Counted from the stretch's first letter, positions 44,994 through 56,387 are shown. The stretch: 64,000 nucleotides of DNA from Nocardioides jensenii JCM 1364 = NBRC 14755 (GCF_001552535.1 NZ_BCRJ01000054.1:1-64000), one strand, 5' to 3'. Program-made: numbers and translations. The notes: generated from the letters alone by a model not told the origin.

Positions 44994-46834
44994 GCGAGGT
45001 GCTCCCTCGTGGTGTTCAGGAAGGTGAGTGCATCGACACCGACCGAGGCCGAATCGTCAACCAGGTCAGGGGAAACGGTCTTGGCTCCGGGCTTGCCGGC
45101 CAGCACGACGTGGCGCGCGCCGGCCTCACGCAGCTTCGCGACCAGGTCTGCGCCCCACTGGGCGTAGGTCGTGTCGGCACCGGCCAGGCAGACGACCGGG
45201 CTCCCGGCCCCGTCCGCGTTGTACGCCGCCAGGACGGCATCGACACCGTCGGTCGCGCCGGCGACGACGACGTCGATGCCTCCGGCGGCGAACAGGTTGC
45301 TGGCGAAGGTGGCGCGCGCGGTGTGCGAGGCGATCGGCCCCATCGTGGCCAGGAAGACCGGCGTCGAGGCGGGTTCGTCACGCAACGCCTCGAACGGTGC
45401 GCCATAACGTCGTACGCCGTCGGCGTTGGGGTGCGCGGGACGCTCCGGCAGGACCTCGGCCAGGTTCGGGAACTCGCTGACCCCGGTCAGCGGCCGGGTG
45501 CGGTGGGCGATCTGGCTGTCCCGCTCGGCGACCACGTCGCCGATGCGCGAGCGCAGCGACCCGTCGTCGATCGCGGCGAGGACGCCACCCGCCTCCTCGA
45601 TGCGGCCGAACTCCGCCCAGGCCGCGTTCGCCAGGTCGTCGGTCAGCTTCTCGACCGCGTAGGACCCGCCTGCCGGGTCGACGACCTTGGCCACGTGGGA
45701 CTCCGAGATCAGCAGCGAGCCGGTGTTGCGGGCGATCCGGCGACCGAACGCGTCGGGGATGCCGAGCGCGGAGTCGAACGGGAGGACGGTCACCGAGTCG
45801 GCGCCACCGACACCGGCAGCGAACGTGGCCACGGTGGTGCGCAGCATGTTCACCCACGGGTCGTACTTGCTCATCATCGGTCGCGAGGTGACCGCGTGCT
45901 GGCGTTGACCGGCGACCTCGGGAGCAGCGCCGGAGAGCTCGGCGACGCGGGCCCACAGTCGGCGGGCGGCACGGAGCTTGGCGATCGTCGGGAACTGCTC
46001 GTCGGTCGCCGCGTAGCGGAACTCGAGGAGGGCCAAGGCGTCCTCGACGGGGCGGCCGCCGGCGGTCAGGTGGCGCAGGTACGCCGCACCCACGGCCAGG
46101 CTGTAGCCGAGCTCCTGGGCGTCGGAGGCGCCGAGATCGTGGACCGCGGTGGCGTCGACGACCACGCCGAGGGAGCCGATCTCCTCGGCCTTCGCGGCCA
46201 CGATCTCGAGCAGGTCGAGCGAGATGGCGCCTTCGCCGCGCACGAGCGCCGCGATCGGGTCGGCGGCCAGGTTCGTGCCCTCGGCCGGGGTGATGCCACG
46301 GTCCACGAAGATCGCGGCCAGTGCCTCGGCGGCGCCCACCGGGTCCTCGGCAGCGTCGAGCACCACCGGAGCCAGGTCGATGAAGACGCCCTCGAGCGCG
46401 GCCTCGAGCTGGTCGGCCGCGAGCGTCGTACCGACCTCGAGCCAGAGCGAGGTGGAGCCGTTCTCGAGGTCGACCAGGGCGGCCTCGTTGAGCGCCTTCG
46501 CCTCGAGTCCGAACAGGTGCGGGCGGATGTCCCACCCGATCTCGGGCTTCTCGGCCAACCGGCCGCGGGTGAACGGCGCGGCACCGGGCACACCCGTCGC
46601 CGGGAGACCGGCGACGGAGTCGCGGGTTCCGATCGGCGCCACCTCGATGCCGTCGAGTGTGGACCGGGTCAGCTTCGCCCACACCTCGGAGTCGGGGGCG
46701 TCCTCGCCCAGCTGTCGGGTCTTGCGCAGCACGGCCGCGGTGGCCTTCTCCCAATCCGCGGCGGAGTGCTGGTCCTCGGACGCCGCCAGGCTCAGGGAGC
46801 TCTCGGGGCGGTCCACGTCAGGGCCAGAAGTCAT
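44990..46834 (-). CDS. mutA: Methylmalonyl-CoA mutase, small subunit
   Basis: A 614-residue small subunit, homologous to the large one. In its C-terminal region the cobalamin ligand motif is replaced: the position of DGHDRG reads [11 protein letters not shown], so it binds no B12, which is normal for this subunit. [15 protein letters not shown] and [10 protein letters not shown] are conserved barrel segments. ATG 46834 was chosen from the TATTGT element 7 nt upstream and the family start; an extension upstream would run through another gene. It heads the mutA-mutB-meaB operon. Confidence 0.93.
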   Translation of the reverse strand: MTSGPDVDRPESSLSLAASEDQHSAADWEKATAAVLRKTRQLGEDAPDSEVWAKLTRSTLDGIEVAPIGTRDSVAGLPATGVPGAAPFTRGRLAEKPEIGWDIRPHLFGLEAKALNEAALVDLENGSTSLWLEVGTTLAADQLEAALEGVFIDLAPVVLDAAEDPVGAAEALAAIFVDRGITPAEGTNLAADPIAALVRGEGAISLDLLEIVAAKAEEIGSLGVVVDATAVHDLGASDAQELGYSLAVGAAYLRHLTAGGRPVEDALALLEFRYAATDEQFPTIAKLRAARRLWARVAELSGAAPEVAGQRQHAVTSRPMMSKYDPWVNMLRTTVATFAAGVGGADSVTVLPFDSALGIPDAFGRRIARNTGSLLISESHVAKVVDPAGGSYAVEKLTDDLANAAWAEFGRIEEAGGVLAAIDDGSLRSRIGDVVAERDSQIAHRTRPLTGVSEFPNLAEVLPERPAHPNADGVRRYGAPFEALRDEPASTPVFLATMGPIASHTARATFASNLFAAGGIDVVVAGATDGVDAVLAAYNADGAGSPVVCLAGADTTYAQWGADLVAKLREAGARHVVLAGKPGAKTVSPDLVDDSASVGVDALTFLNTTREHLA

Positions 46835-46841
46835 GAGTCGC

Positions 46842-46847
46842 ACAATA
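46842..46847 (-). promoter_or_regulatory. Leaderless -10 element for mutA
   Basis: On the minus strand it reads TATTGT, 7 nt before the ATG of mutA at 46834. Confidence 0.6.
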
Positions 46848-46936
46848 GGGAACGGTGACCGCCTCGGCCACTCGATGTGAGATCTCCCATTCCTCGGACA
46901 GTGTGAACCGGCCGGTAACGGGAAAGACAGCCCACC

Positions 46937-47344
46937 ATGAAGGTTCGAGACCACACAGGTCAACGCTGGCGGGTCACCCGTCGATGGGTGCCGTGGCGGC
47001 GCAAGCTCAAGGGCGCCCTCGACCTGATGCCCAACTTCCCGGTCCTGGGCGACGACCCGATCAGTGCGGTGATCGGGATCGTCTTCTTGATCATCATGAT
47101 CCCGTTCCTGATCCTCGCGCTGATCGCCGGCGTCGAGCTTCTGCTCCTCCTGCTGCTGCTGCCGTTCGCCATCCTGGCCCGGATCCTGTTCGGCCGGCAC
47201 TGGGTCGTCGAGGCCCGCCGCGGGTTCACGCCGTGGTTCGAGACACCGGCCGGCCGCTGGTCGGTGAGCTCGGGCAGGGTCCGGGACATCGCCGCGGCGA
47301 TCGAGCGTGGGGATCTGCCGCCGCGCACCATCGGGAGCGACTGA
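46937..47344 (+). CDS. Small membrane protein, unknown
   Basis: A 135-residue protein. A basic N-terminus (RRWVPWRRKLKG) precedes one long hydrophobic stretch of about 45 residues (ISAVIGIVFLIIMIPFLILA onward to LLLLPFAILARILFG), enough for two helices. The C-terminal part is soluble and ends with RDIAAAIERGDLPPR. No family is recognised. It lies between the mutase operon and the glycosyltransferase without overlap, so its context says little. The start has only a weak ribosome-binding site. Confidence 0.65.
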   Translation: MKVRDHTGQRWRVTRRWVPWRRKLKGALDLMPNFPVLGDDPISAVIGIVFLIIMIPFLILALIAGVELLLLLLLLPFAILARILFGRHWVVEARRGFTPWFETPAGRWSVSSGRVRDIAAAIERGDLPPRTIGSD

Positions 47345-47432
47345 GCGTTCAGCGAGGAGTTCTCGCCTCGAGTTCTCCGCCAGTTGGTCACGACGCCGCC
47401 TGCCCGTCGTACGACCGACGGAGGCTGGCGCC

Positions 47433-48536
47433 ATGGCAACTCGTCGGATCAGCGTCGTCACCGAGTCGTTCTACCCCGCGGTCGACGGCACGACGCGCAC
47501 CGTGAAGCAGGTGGTCGACCGGCTCGTCGATCTGGGCCACCAGGTGCAGATCATCGCCCCCGGGCCCGGGCTGGCCACCTATCGCTCGTCTCGCGTGGCG
47601 CGCATCCGCCCCCTCGACAAGCCCGGCCGCCAGGTCGCGACCGCACTGGCCGACTTCGAACCGGACCTCGTGCACGTGGCCTCGCCCGGCATCTTGGGTC
47701 GCAAGGCCCTAAAGCACGCCACACTCCAGGGTCGCGAGACGGTGGTCGTCCAGCAGTCACCGGTGCCGGCACTGACCGCCGACCACTGGGTGCGCTCCGT
47801 CGCCGCCCGCGCCGACCACCTCGTGGTGACCTGCCAGTGGATGCGCACGCGTCTGAGCGTGCTCGGCGTCAACGCTCCCGTATGGACGCCCGGTGTCGAC
47901 GTCGCCGCGTGGAACCCCGCACTGCGCGACGCCTATCTGCACGACCGGTGGTCGCGACGGGCCGGGGAGTCCGCCAGGGTCGTCGTCGGTCACGTCGGCA
48001 GCCTGCACAAGCGGCACGGCGTACGCCGTCTCGCGGAGCTGGCGTCACTGCCCGGCATCAGGCTGGTCGTGATCGGTGACGGACCGCAACGTCACTGGCT
48101 GGAGTCGCACCTTCCGGGAGCGAAGTTCACCGGTGCCGTCGAGCCCGGCGACCTGGTCACCGCGATGGCCTCACTCGACGTCCTCGTGCATCCGGGCGAG
48201 TTCGAGACCTGCTCCCATGCACTGCGCGAGGCGTCCGCGTCCGGGGTGCCGATCGTGGCGCCCCGCTCGGGTGGCGCCGTGGACGTCCTGCGTCATGTCG
48301 AGACCGGCCTCTTCCACGAGCCGGCGTCCGCCAGCGGGCTCCGCGAGGCGGTGGCCAGCCTTGCCGCAGACGAGCGCCGCGCCGAGCTCGGTGCCCGCGG
48401 GCGCGAGCTTGCCCTGCAACGCAGCTGGGTCGACGCGGTCGATGAGCTGGTGGCCGAGCAGTACCCCGGATTTCGAGACGGTCGCCGCGCGGCCTCCTCG
48501 ACCAACGAGCGCGGGAGGGGCGTCCGCGTCGCCTGA
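47433..48536 (+). CDS. GT4-family glycosyltransferase
   Basis: A 367-residue GT-B fold glycosyltransferase. The N-terminal segment TESFYPAVDGTTRTVKQVVDRL is typical of actinobacterial phosphatidylinositol-mannoside-type GT4 enzymes. The C-terminal sugar-nucleotide domain has VGHVGSLHKRHG and the E-x7-E region EFETCSHALREASASGVPIVAPRSGG. Acceptor and donor are not known; a mannosyl donor is plausible from the family. GGAGG lies 8 nt before the ATG. The next gene, a YibE/F protein, starts 24 bp downstream. Confidence 0.85.
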   Translation: MATRRISVVTESFYPAVDGTTRTVKQVVDRLVDLGHQVQIIAPGPGLATYRSSRVARIRPLDKPGRQVATALADFEPDLVHVASPGILGRKALKHATLQGRETVVVQQSPVPALTADHWVRSVAARADHLVVTCQWMRTRLSVLGVNAPVWTPGVDVAAWNPALRDAYLHDRWSRRAGESARVVVGHVGSLHKRHGVRRLAELASLPGIRLVVIGDGPQRHWLESHLPGAKFTGAVEPGDLVTAMASLDVLVHPGEFETCSHALREASASGVPIVAPRSGGAVDVLRHVETGLFHEPASASGLREAVASLAADERRAELGARGRELALQRSWVDAVDELVAEQYPGFRDGRRAASSTNERGRGVRVA

Positions 48537-48560
48537 CCTGCACTCAGGCAGGATTCATCC

Positions 48561-49820
48561 ATGGCCGGCGCACACTCTTCTCGGGGCAACAAGACTGATC
48601 AATCGACCTCGGGGGCCCCGGACGGTCACGGGCACTCCCACGGCGGCCCGGTGCCGGACGTGGCCGTGGGTGCGCTCCCCCGACTCCTGCTCCTCGGGCT
48701 GCTGGGACTGGCCGCGCTGGGCACGGTGGCCGGACTCGTCACCCTCTGGCCCGGCGACGGCGACCGCCCCGAGGCCGTGCAGTACTCCGCCGAGGGCACC
48801 ACGTTCCCGCAGGCGACGGTGGTCTCGGTCAGCGATCCGTGCCCGGTGATCGTGGCCGACCCGTCGAAGCCGCCGGGCGAGAACGAGCCGTTCCCCGAGC
48901 ACTGCAACGAGCTGACCGCCTCGGTGGACGGTGACGAGGTCACGATCCAGGTGCCGCCGTACGTCGCGAAGGCCGGCCTCGAGAAGGGCGACGCGATCAA
49001 GCTGGCCAAGATCCCCCGGCCCAGTGCCGAGCCGACGTACGGCTGGGTGGGCACGCAGCGCAACATGCCGCTGGGTGCAATGGCCCTGGCCTTCGTGCTC
49101 GTGGTCGCGATCGTCGCCAGACTGCGCGGGGTGATGGCCCTGTTGGGTCTCGTGTTCGCGGGATTCGTGGTCGCGAAGTTCATGCTGCCCGCGCTGCTCG
49201 AAGGCGGCTCGGGCATCGGGGTGGCGCTGGTCGGGTCCACCGCGATCATGTTCGTCGTCCTCTATCTGACGCACGGCGTCTCGATCCGCACGAGCACCGC
49301 TCTGGCCGGCACGTTGAGTGGGATCGCGATCATCACCCTGCTCGGTCTCTGGGGCGTGAGTGCGGCGCGGTTGAGCGGTGTCGCCGACGAGACGAACCAG
49401 TACCTCATGCTCAACGCGCCGGACCTCAACTTCCAAGGCCTGCTCACCTGTGCGGTGATCATCGCCGGGCTCGGCGTGCTCAACGACGTGACCATCACCC
49501 AGTCGTCGGCGGTGTGGGAGCTGCGGGCCGCGGCGCCGGGCATGACCCGCATGCAGCTGTTCACCAGTGGCATGCGGATCGGTCGTGACCACATCGCCTC
49601 CACCATCTACACGATCGTGTTCGCCTACGCGGGCACGGCGCTGGCCGTGCTGATGCTGCTCTCCCTCTACGACCGGCCGCTCATGGACACGTTGTACGAC
49701 GAGAGCATCGCCGCCGAGGTCGTGCGCACGCTGGCCTCCGCGATCGGGCTGGTCCTGGCAGTCCCCGCAACGACCGCGATCGCCGCGCTGACGGTCTCCG
49801 GGCAGGTGACTGACGAGTAA
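48561..49820 (+). CDS. YibE/F-family membrane protein with His-rich N-terminus
   Basis: A 419-residue polytopic membrane protein. The first 32 residues are hydrophilic and include HGHSHGG, a likely metal-binding tract. A first hydrophobic helix follows (about 40-62), then an external domain (about 65-170) with two Cys residues, then six to seven helices to the C-terminus. The second part contains LNDVTITQSSAVWEL, a conserved YibE/F stretch. The family role is unknown. It is 24 bp from the glycosyltransferase stop and may be in the same unit. An alternative is a later start that would omit the His-rich tract, but no better start is seen. Confidence 0.8.
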   Translation: MAGAHSSRGNKTDQSTSGAPDGHGHSHGGPVPDVAVGALPRLLLLGLLGLAALGTVAGLVTLWPGDGDRPEAVQYSAEGTTFPQATVVSVSDPCPVIVADPSKPPGENEPFPEHCNELTASVDGDEVTIQVPPYVAKAGLEKGDAIKLAKIPRPSAEPTYGWVGTQRNMPLGAMALAFVLVVAIVARLRGVMALLGLVFAGFVVAKFMLPALLEGGSGIGVALVGSTAIMFVVLYLTHGVSIRTSTALAGTLSGIAIITLLGLWGVSAARLSGVADETNQYLMLNAPDLNFQGLLTCAVIIAGLGVLNDVTITQSSAVWELRAAAPGMTRMQLFTSGMRIGRDHIASTIYTIVFAYAGTALAVLMLLSLYDRPLMDTLYDESIAAEVVRTLASAIGLVLAVPATTAIAALTVSGQVTDE

Positions 49821-49880
49821 CGGGGCGGATCTCACATCCGGTTAGGGTTACCTTCGGGGAACTGGGGCGCAAATCAGCGG

Positions 49881-49886
49881 TAACGT
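49881..49886 (+). promoter_or_regulatory. Leaderless -10 element for sdhC
   Basis: TAACGT ends 6 nt before the GTG at 49893. A second TAGGGT at 49843-49848 might be an alternative promoter with a short leader. Confidence 0.65.
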
Positions 49887-49892
49887 GCCACC

Positions 49893-50594
49893 GTGGCAAC
49901 TCCGACTCTTGTGAAAGGCAGCCGGTCGACGCGATCCACGATCGCGCTGAAGCTCCTCATGGCCGTCACCGGCCTGGTCTTCATCGGCTATGTGCTGCTC
50001 CATATGTACGGCAACCTCAAGGTCTTCGCCGGCCAGGATGCCTTCGACGAGTACGCGCACCACCTGCGCACCTTCGGGGAGCCGATGCTCCCCTACGGAG
50101 GTCTGCTGTGGGTGGTCCGCGCCGTGCTCCTGCTGTCGATCATCGGTCACGCCTACGCGGCGTTCACGCTCTGGGCCCGGGCCAACAAGGCGCGCACCCA
50201 GAAGTACGCCGTGAAGAAGGCCGTGGCTGCGACCCTCAGCTCGAAGATGATGCGCTGGGGCGGTGTGACGTTGCTGCTGTTCGTGATCTTCCACCTGCTG
50301 CACTTCACCACCCGCACCATCAACGTCAACGGCGACAAGGACTCGCCCTACGACCGCGTGGTGAGCTCGTTCCAGCCCGAGATGTGGTGGGTCGCGGTGA
50401 TCTACCTGCTCGCGATGTGCGCCCTGGCCATGCACCTGCGCCACGGAGTGTGGAGCGCCTGCCAGACCCTCGGCCTGACCAACACCGCCAAGAGCCGTGC
50501 CCGCGCGAACTCCGCCGGCGTGTTCCTGGCGGTCGTCATCGCCGGCGGCTTCGCGCTCGTCCCGCTGTCCATCCTCTTCGGCATCGTCGACTAA
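49893..50594 (+). CDS. sdhC: Succinate dehydrogenase cytochrome b558 subunit
   Basis: A 233-residue membrane anchor with five hydrophobic helices. This is the single-polypeptide b558-type subunit seen in B-type succinate:menaquinone reductases, and there is no separate sdhD. Conserved histidines in VLLHMYGNLKVF, IGHAYAAFTLW, IFHLLHFTTR and MHLRHGVW are candidates for the two heme ligand pairs. GTG 49893 follows TAACGT by 6 nt. sdhA begins 16 bp after its stop, so sdhCAB is one operon. Confidence 0.95.
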   Translation: MATPTLVKGSRSTRSTIALKLLMAVTGLVFIGYVLLHMYGNLKVFAGQDAFDEYAHHLRTFGEPMLPYGGLLWVVRAVLLLSIIGHAYAAFTLWARANKARTQKYAVKKAVAATLSSKMMRWGGVTLLLFVIFHLLHFTTRTINVNGDKDSPYDRVVSSFQPEMWWVAVIYLLAMCALAMHLRHGVWSACQTLGLTNTAKSRARANSAGVFLAVVIAGGFALVPLSILFGIVD

Positions 50595-50609
50595 GGGCTG
50601 ATCTCAGAC

Positions 50610-52625
50610 ATGACTGACACACAACAGGCTGCTCCGACGACGGTCAGCGACGCCGCGGACTTCTTCACTCTCGGCGCCCCGATCGCCGACACCAAGGCAC
50701 CCGCCGACGCCTCGGTCCCCACCCGGTGGGAAGAGCGCAAGGCCCACGCCAAGCTGGTCAACCCGGCCAACCGCCGCAAGATCAAGGTGATCATCGTCGG
50801 CACCGGTCTGGCCGGTGCGGCCGCCGGGGCGACCCTCGGTGAGGCCGGCTACCAGGTGGAGAGCTTCTGCTACCAGGACTCCCCGCGCCGGGCCCACTCG
50901 ATCGCCGCCCAGGGCGGCATCAACGCCGCGAAGAACTACCGCAACGACGGCGACTCGGTCTACCGACTCTTCTACGACACCGTGAAGGGTGGCGACTTCC
51001 GCTCGCGCGAGTCGAACTCCTACCGTCTCGCCGAGGTCTCCGCCAGCATCATCGACCAGTGCGTCGCCCAGGGCGTCCCGTTCGCTCGCGAGTACGGCGG
51101 CCTGCTCGACAACCGCTCGTTCGGCGGCGTGCAGGTCTCCCGCACGTTCTACGCCCGTGGCCAGACCGGTCAGCAGCTGCTGATCGGTGCCTACCAGGCC
51201 CTGGAGCGTCAGGTCGCCGCTGGCACCGTCACCACGCACACCCGTCACGAGATGCTCGAGCTGATCACGACTGAGGACGCCGACGGCGTGACCAGTGCCA
51301 AGGGCATCATCGTGCGCGACATGGTCACCGGCGAGATCGAGACCCACCTCGGCGACGCGGTCGTGCTGGCCACCGGCGGCTACGGCAACGTCTACTTCCT
51401 CTCCACCAACGCGATGGGCTCGAACGTCACCGCCGCGTGGCGTGCGCACCGCAAGGGCGCCTACATGGGCAACCCCTGCTACACGCAGATCCACCCGACC
51501 TGCATCCCGGTCTCGGGTGAGAACCAGTCGAAGCTGACCCTGATGTCGGAGTCGCTGCGCAACGACGGTCGCATCTGGGTGCCGAAGAAGAAGGAGGACT
51601 GCGCCAAGGACCCGCGCGAGATCCCCGAGGAGGACCGCGACTACTACCTGGAGCGGATCTACCCGGCGTTCGGCAACCTGGTCCCCCGCGACATCGCCTC
51701 CCGCCAGGCCAAGTACATGTGCGACGACGGTCGCGGTGTCGGCCCCGAGGTCGACGGTGTACGCCGTGGTGTCTACCTCGACTTCGCCGACATCATCGCG
51801 CGAGTGGGCCGTGACGCCGTCGAGGCGAAGTACGGCAACCTCTTCGACATGTACGCCCAGATCACCGCGGAGAACCCCTACGAGGTTCCGATGCGCGTGT
51901 ATCCCGCGGTGCACTACGTGATGGGCGGCCTCTGGGTCGACTACGACCTCGAGAGCAACGTCAAGGGCCTGTTCGTGGCCGGTGAGGCCAACTTCTCCGA
52001 CCAGGGCGCCAACCGTCTCGGAGCCTCGGCGCTGATGCAGGGTCTGGCCGACGGCTACTTCGTGCTGCCCTACACGATCGCGAACTACCTGGCCGACAGC
52101 CACGAGCGCATCGACGAGTCGCACCCCGCCGTGGTCGAGGCGAAGAAGTCGGTCGAGGAGCGGATCAACCACTTCCTCACCACCAACGGCACCCGCTCGG
52201 TCGACAGCTACCACAAGGCGCTCGGGCACCTGATGTGGGAGTACTGCGGCATGGAGCGGACCAAGGAGGGGCTGACGCTGGCGATCGAGAAGATCCGCGA
52301 GCTGAAGGCCGACTTCTGGAAGAACGTCAAGGTGCTCGGCACCAACGAGAGCCTCAACCAGAGCCTGGAGCGGGCCGGCCGTGTCGCCGACTTCTTCGAG
52401 CTCGGTGAACTCATGTGCATCGACGCGCTGAACCGTCGCGAGTCCTGCGGTGGCCACTTCCGGGCCGAGTCGCAGACTCCTGACGGTGAGGCGGAGCGCA
52501 TCGACTCCGAGTTCGCCTACGTCGCCGCCTGGGAGTGGGGCGGCGAGGACGGTCATTCCCCCGTCCTGCACCAGGAGGCACTCAGCTATGAAGCGATCGA
52601 GATGAAGGCACGGTCCTACAAGTGA
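50610..52625 (+). CDS. sdhA: Succinate dehydrogenase flavoprotein subunit
   Basis: A 671-residue flavoprotein. The dinucleotide motif [18 protein letters not shown] begins near residue 63. His96 in [14 protein letters not shown] is at the position of the covalent FAD attachment. The catalytic segment [11 protein letters not shown] and the [10 protein letters not shown] ring contact are present. It oxidises succinate to fumarate in the B-type complex. Its last codons overlap the start of sdhB (GTGA). Confidence 0.96.
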   Translation: MTDTQQAAPTTVSDAADFFTLGAPIADTKAPADASVPTRWEERKAHAKLVNPANRRKIKVIIVGTGLAGAAAGATLGEAGYQVESFCYQDSPRRAHSIAAQGGINAAKNYRNDGDSVYRLFYDTVKGGDFRSRESNSYRLAEVSASIIDQCVAQGVPFAREYGGLLDNRSFGGVQVSRTFYARGQTGQQLLIGAYQALERQVAAGTVTTHTRHEMLELITTEDADGVTSAKGIIVRDMVTGEIETHLGDAVVLATGGYGNVYFLSTNAMGSNVTAAWRAHRKGAYMGNPCYTQIHPTCIPVSGENQSKLTLMSESLRNDGRIWVPKKKEDCAKDPREIPEEDRDYYLERIYPAFGNLVPRDIASRQAKYMCDDGRGVGPEVDGVRRGVYLDFADIIARVGRDAVEAKYGNLFDMYAQITAENPYEVPMRVYPAVHYVMGGLWVDYDLESNVKGLFVAGEANFSDQGANRLGASALMQGLADGYFVLPYTIANYLADSHERIDESHPAVVEAKKSVEERINHFLTTNGTRSVDSYHKALGHLMWEYCGMERTKEGLTLAIEKIRELKADFWKNVKVLGTNESLNQSLERAGRVADFFELGELMCIDALNRRESCGGHFRAESQTPDGEAERIDSEFAYVAAWEWGGEDGHSPVLHQEALSYEAIEMKARSYK

Positions 52626-53365
52626 AGATCACACTCAACATCTGGCGCCAGCCCAACCCGACCAGCAACGGCGCGATGCAGAAGTACGACCTGGACGGCG
52701 TCTCCGAGGACATGTCCTTCCTGGAGATGCTCGACCTGCTCAACGAGAACCTCAACGAGCAGGGCGAGGACCCGGTCGCCTTCGACTCCGACTGTCGTGA
52801 GGGCATCTGCGGCACGTGCAGCCTGATGATCAACGGGGTGGCGCACGGGCCCGAGGTCACCACCACCTGCCAGCTGCACATGCGCTCGTTCAAGGACGGG
52901 GACACCATCACCGTCGAGCCCTGGCGTGCCGACCCGTTCCCGGTGCTCAAGGATCTGATCGTCGACCGCTCGGCGTTCGACCGGATCATCCAGTCGGGTG
53001 GCTACATCTCGGTGAACACCGGCTCCGCCCCGGAGGCCAACAACCTCCCCGTGGAGAAGGCCAAGGCCGACCGGGCCTTCGACATGGCGACCTGCATCGG
53101 TTGCGGCGCCTGCGTGGCGGCCTGCCCGAACGGCTCTGCGTCGCTGTTCCTCGGCGCGAAGATCACTCACCTCGGCGAGCTCCCCCAGGGCCAGCCGGAG
53201 CGCGACATCCGCGTGGTCGACATGGTCGCCCAGCACGACCACGAGGGCTTCGGCGGCTGCACCAACATCGGTGAGTGCAGTGCCGCCTGCCCCAAGGAGA
53301 TCCCGCTCGACGTGATCTCCCAGCTCAACAAGGACCTGCGCACGGCCATGATGCACGGCCACTGA
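52622..53365 (+). CDS. sdhB: Succinate dehydrogenase iron-sulfur subunit
   Basis: A 247-residue subunit with the three clusters of complex II: C58, C63, C66 and C83 for [2Fe-2S]; C158, C161, C164 with C223 or nearby for [4Fe-4S]; C168, C213 and C219 for [3Fe-4S] (assignments follow the family order). Electrons pass from FAD to menaquinone at the SdhC hemes. GTG overlaps the sdhA stop. Two hairpins follow directly after its stop codon. Confidence 0.96.
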   Translation: MKITLNIWRQPNPTSNGAMQKYDLDGVSEDMSFLEMLDLLNENLNEQGEDPVAFDSDCREGICGTCSLMINGVAHGPEVTTTCQLHMRSFKDGDTITVEPWRADPFPVLKDLIVDRSAFDRIIQSGGYISVNTGSAPEANNLPVEKAKADRAFDMATCIGCGACVAACPNGSASLFLGAKITHLGELPQGQPERDIRVVDMVAQHDHEGFGGCTNIGECSAACPKEIPLDVISQLNKDLRTAMMHGH

Positions 53366-53385
53366 GTCGCATCCGACGACTCAGT
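53361..53385 (+). terminator. Hairpin spanning the sdhB stop codon
   Basis: ACTGAGTCG and CGACTCAGT form a perfect 9-bp stem around a 7-nt loop, and the TGA stop is inside the left arm. It stands directly before a second, larger hairpin. Confidence 0.5.
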
Positions 53386-53400
53386 CCGACTCAGTCCGAC

Positions 53401-53430
53401 GGGGCGCTCCGGCCGAGGCCGGGGCGCCCC
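53401..53430 (+). terminator. Second terminator hairpin after sdhB
   Basis: GGGGCGCTCCGGCC and GGCCGGGGCGCCCC form a 14-bp stem with one T-G wobble and a minimal loop (GA), a few bases after the first hairpin. A 10-bp direct repeat (ACTCAGTCCG-like) fills the space between the two hairpins. Confidence 0.75.
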
Positions 53431-53505
53431 GCGGTCATTTCCGGCTGATGGCTCAGCGCCTCCTGGCCGAGGCACTCAGGTAGCCAGGTGCGGACTGGGT
53501 GTGAT

Positions 53506-53519
53506 GGACCAATTGGTCC
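53506..53519. promoter_or_regulatory. Perfect 14-bp palindrome, possible regulator site
   Basis: GGACCAATTGGTCC is fully self-complementary with an AT centre in GC-rich DNA. It resembles the operators of GntR/FadR-type regulators. The surrounding gap is bounded by two 3' ends (sdhB and the YihY gene), so it is not next to an obvious promoter. Confidence 0.35.
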
Positions 53520-53593
53520 CACCCACCCAGCGGCCGCCGGAGCGCCTCCGTTCGCGGCACATCCACGGCACTCGTATCAGATCGAGCGCCGCA

Positions 53594-54760
53594 TCAGCTC
53601 GAGGAGCGTCGGGTGGTCAGGCGGCGTACGACGGCCATGGCGGCGAGCATCGACGCTCCTCCGGCCGCGAAGGCTGCCTTGGGTCCACCGACCGTGACAC
53701 CGTCGGGTTCGGGCGTGCCCTCCGGTCGCAGGACCGGCGCGCGTCTGCCGCGCGAACGACGACGGGCTGCGCGCTCCTCCGCGGCCTCTCGTGCGAGGCG
53801 CTTCTTCTCCGCCTTGTCACGGGCTGCGCGGGCAGGAGCGGCGGTGTAGGCCCAGGCCGCGGCGTACATCACGACGCGTGAGAAGTAGTTGATCCAGACC
53901 ACGAGGATCAAGGCGATGCCGAATGCCTGAAAGGCCGGCTGGGACTTCGTGGAGGCCATCAACAGGGTGGAGAGTTGTTTGAGAACCTCGAAGCCCAGGG
54001 CGCCCAGCAGGGCCCCTGACCACAATGACGAACGAGGGACGTCGGGGTCGGCGAGCAGCTTGAACAGTGCGAAGAACAGCACGGCACTCGCGCCGATGCC
54101 GACGGCCACCGAGATGACCTGCAGCAGAGGGGACAGCCCCACGCCCAGCCCGATCAGGTCGAGCACCTGCTTGGAGAAGCGCGAGATGACGCTGGAGACG
54201 GCCACACTGAGGATCATCACCAGGCCGATCAGGCCGAGCGAGACCAGGTCACGCACCTTGCCGACCACGAAGTTCGGCTGCTCGCGTTGCGGCGTCTCGA
54301 ACATCACCAGCAGGGCCTCACGCATGCCCGACAACCAGCCGAGTCCGGCGTAGAGGACACCGACCAGACCGATCAGCCCGATGGCACCGGCGGAGTCCTG
54401 GATGGACTTCAGCGAGATCTGGCCGTCGTCGTCGCCGATCATGCCCGGGAGCACGCCGTCGAGTGCCTCGGTGAGGTTGCCCTGTGCCTCGGGGTAGACC
54501 TTGGCGACGTAGCCGATGACGAAGAAGGCAAGGGCGAGGATCGGGAAGAAGGAGAGGAACGCAAAGTAGGTCACCGCCCCCGCCTGCAGGTTTCCCTTGA
54601 CACTGCCGAAGTGCTCGACCATGCGCACGAGGTGGTCGAACATGGGGCGGCGCTCCCGAAGGCGGGTGACGTGCGCGGTGAGTCGTTCCTTCAGCGTGGG
54701 CTCGGACTTGGGCTCGGGGTCGGGCCTCGGCTCGGAGACACTGTCGTCAGACGTGGACAC
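53594..54760 (-). CDS. YihY/virulence factor BrkB-family membrane protein
   Basis: A 388-residue protein with a hydrophilic N-terminus of about 45 residues and then five to six hydrophobic helices (for example AVTYFAFLSFFPILALAFFVIG, the conserved YihY motif region). The C-terminus of about 70 residues is rich in Arg, Ala and Glu (AARDKAEKKRLAREAAEE) and may be a coiled coil, ending in a further hydrophobic patch and RRSSS. Function not established in the family; BrkB-type members were once thought to be RNase BN. It starts 4 bp after the 2'-5' ligase stop, so the two are co-transcribed. Confidence 0.9.
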   Translation of the reverse strand: MSTSDDSVSEPRPDPEPKSEPTLKERLTAHVTRLRERRPMFDHLVRMVEHFGSVKGNLQAGAVTYFAFLSFFPILALAFFVIGYVAKVYPEAQGNLTEALDGVLPGMIGDDDGQISLKSIQDSAGAIGLIGLVGVLYAGLGWLSGMREALLVMFETPQREQPNFVVGKVRDLVSLGLIGLVMILSVAVSSVISRFSKQVLDLIGLGVGLSPLLQVISVAVGIGASAVLFFALFKLLADPDVPRSSLWSGALLGALGFEVLKQLSTLLMASTKSQPAFQAFGIALILVVWINYFSRVVMYAAAWAYTAAPARAARDKAEKKRLAREAAEERAARRRSRGRRAPVLRPEGTPEPDGVTVGGPKAAFAAGGASMLAAMAVVRRLTTRRSSS

Positions 54761-54764
54761 CGGG

Positions 54765-55286
54765 TCAGGTCACCACGTCGGTGGGCATCAGCGCAAACGA
54801 GCGGTCCACCTGCCAGCCGATCTGCTCGTCGTGGACGTAGAGGTGGAACTCCTCGGCAGCGAACCGGCACTCGAAGCCTGCCAGCTCGGTGAACGCGCGG
54901 TCCAGAGTCAGGTCGTCGAGGTGATGGGCGATCGTGACGTGCGGGTGGTAGGGGAACTCGAGCTCACTGGCAAGCGGACCGGTGCGCACTGCCGCGGCCA
55001 GCTGCTCGCACGCGGAGATGCCCTCCACGACGCCCACGAAGACCACCGGTGAGACAGGCCGGAACGAACCCGTGCCCCGCAGGTGCACGCGGAAGGCCGC
55101 ACGCACGCCGGCGACCGCCTGCAGGTGCTCCTCGACCTCGTCGAGGTCCTCGCACTCGGTCGGCGGCACCAGGGTGATGTGCGTGGGAATCATCGTCGCC
55201 GTCGCGTCACCGATCGAGGCGCGGTACTCCTGGAGCTGAGTGGCCCAAGGCTCCGGGATCGCGATCGCTACACCAATGGTCGGCAC
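54765..55286 (-). CDS. 2'-5' RNA ligase/cyclic phosphodiesterase-like protein
   Basis: A 173-residue member of the 2H phosphoesterase superfamily. The two H-x-T motifs are His36-Ile-Thr38 and His116-Val-Thr118, about 80 residues apart as usual. Members ligate or hydrolyse 2'-5' RNA linkages and cyclic phosphates. GTG 55286 was chosen because TAGGGT ends 6 nt upstream. The gene upstream (trpS) stops 9 bp before this start, so the promoter lies within the end of trpS. The YihY gene follows 4 bp downstream. Confidence 0.88.
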   Translation of the reverse strand: MPTIGVAIAIPEPWATQLQEYRASIGDATATMIPTHITLVPPTECEDLDEVEEHLQAVAGVRAAFRVHLRGTGSFRPVSPVVFVGVVEGISACEQLAAAVRTGPLASELEFPYHPHVTIAHHLDDLTLDRAFTELAGFECRFAAEEFHLYVHDEQIGWQVDRSFALMPTDVVT

Positions 55287-55295
55287 GGCCCGACC

Positions 55296-56387
<1,092 letters not shown>

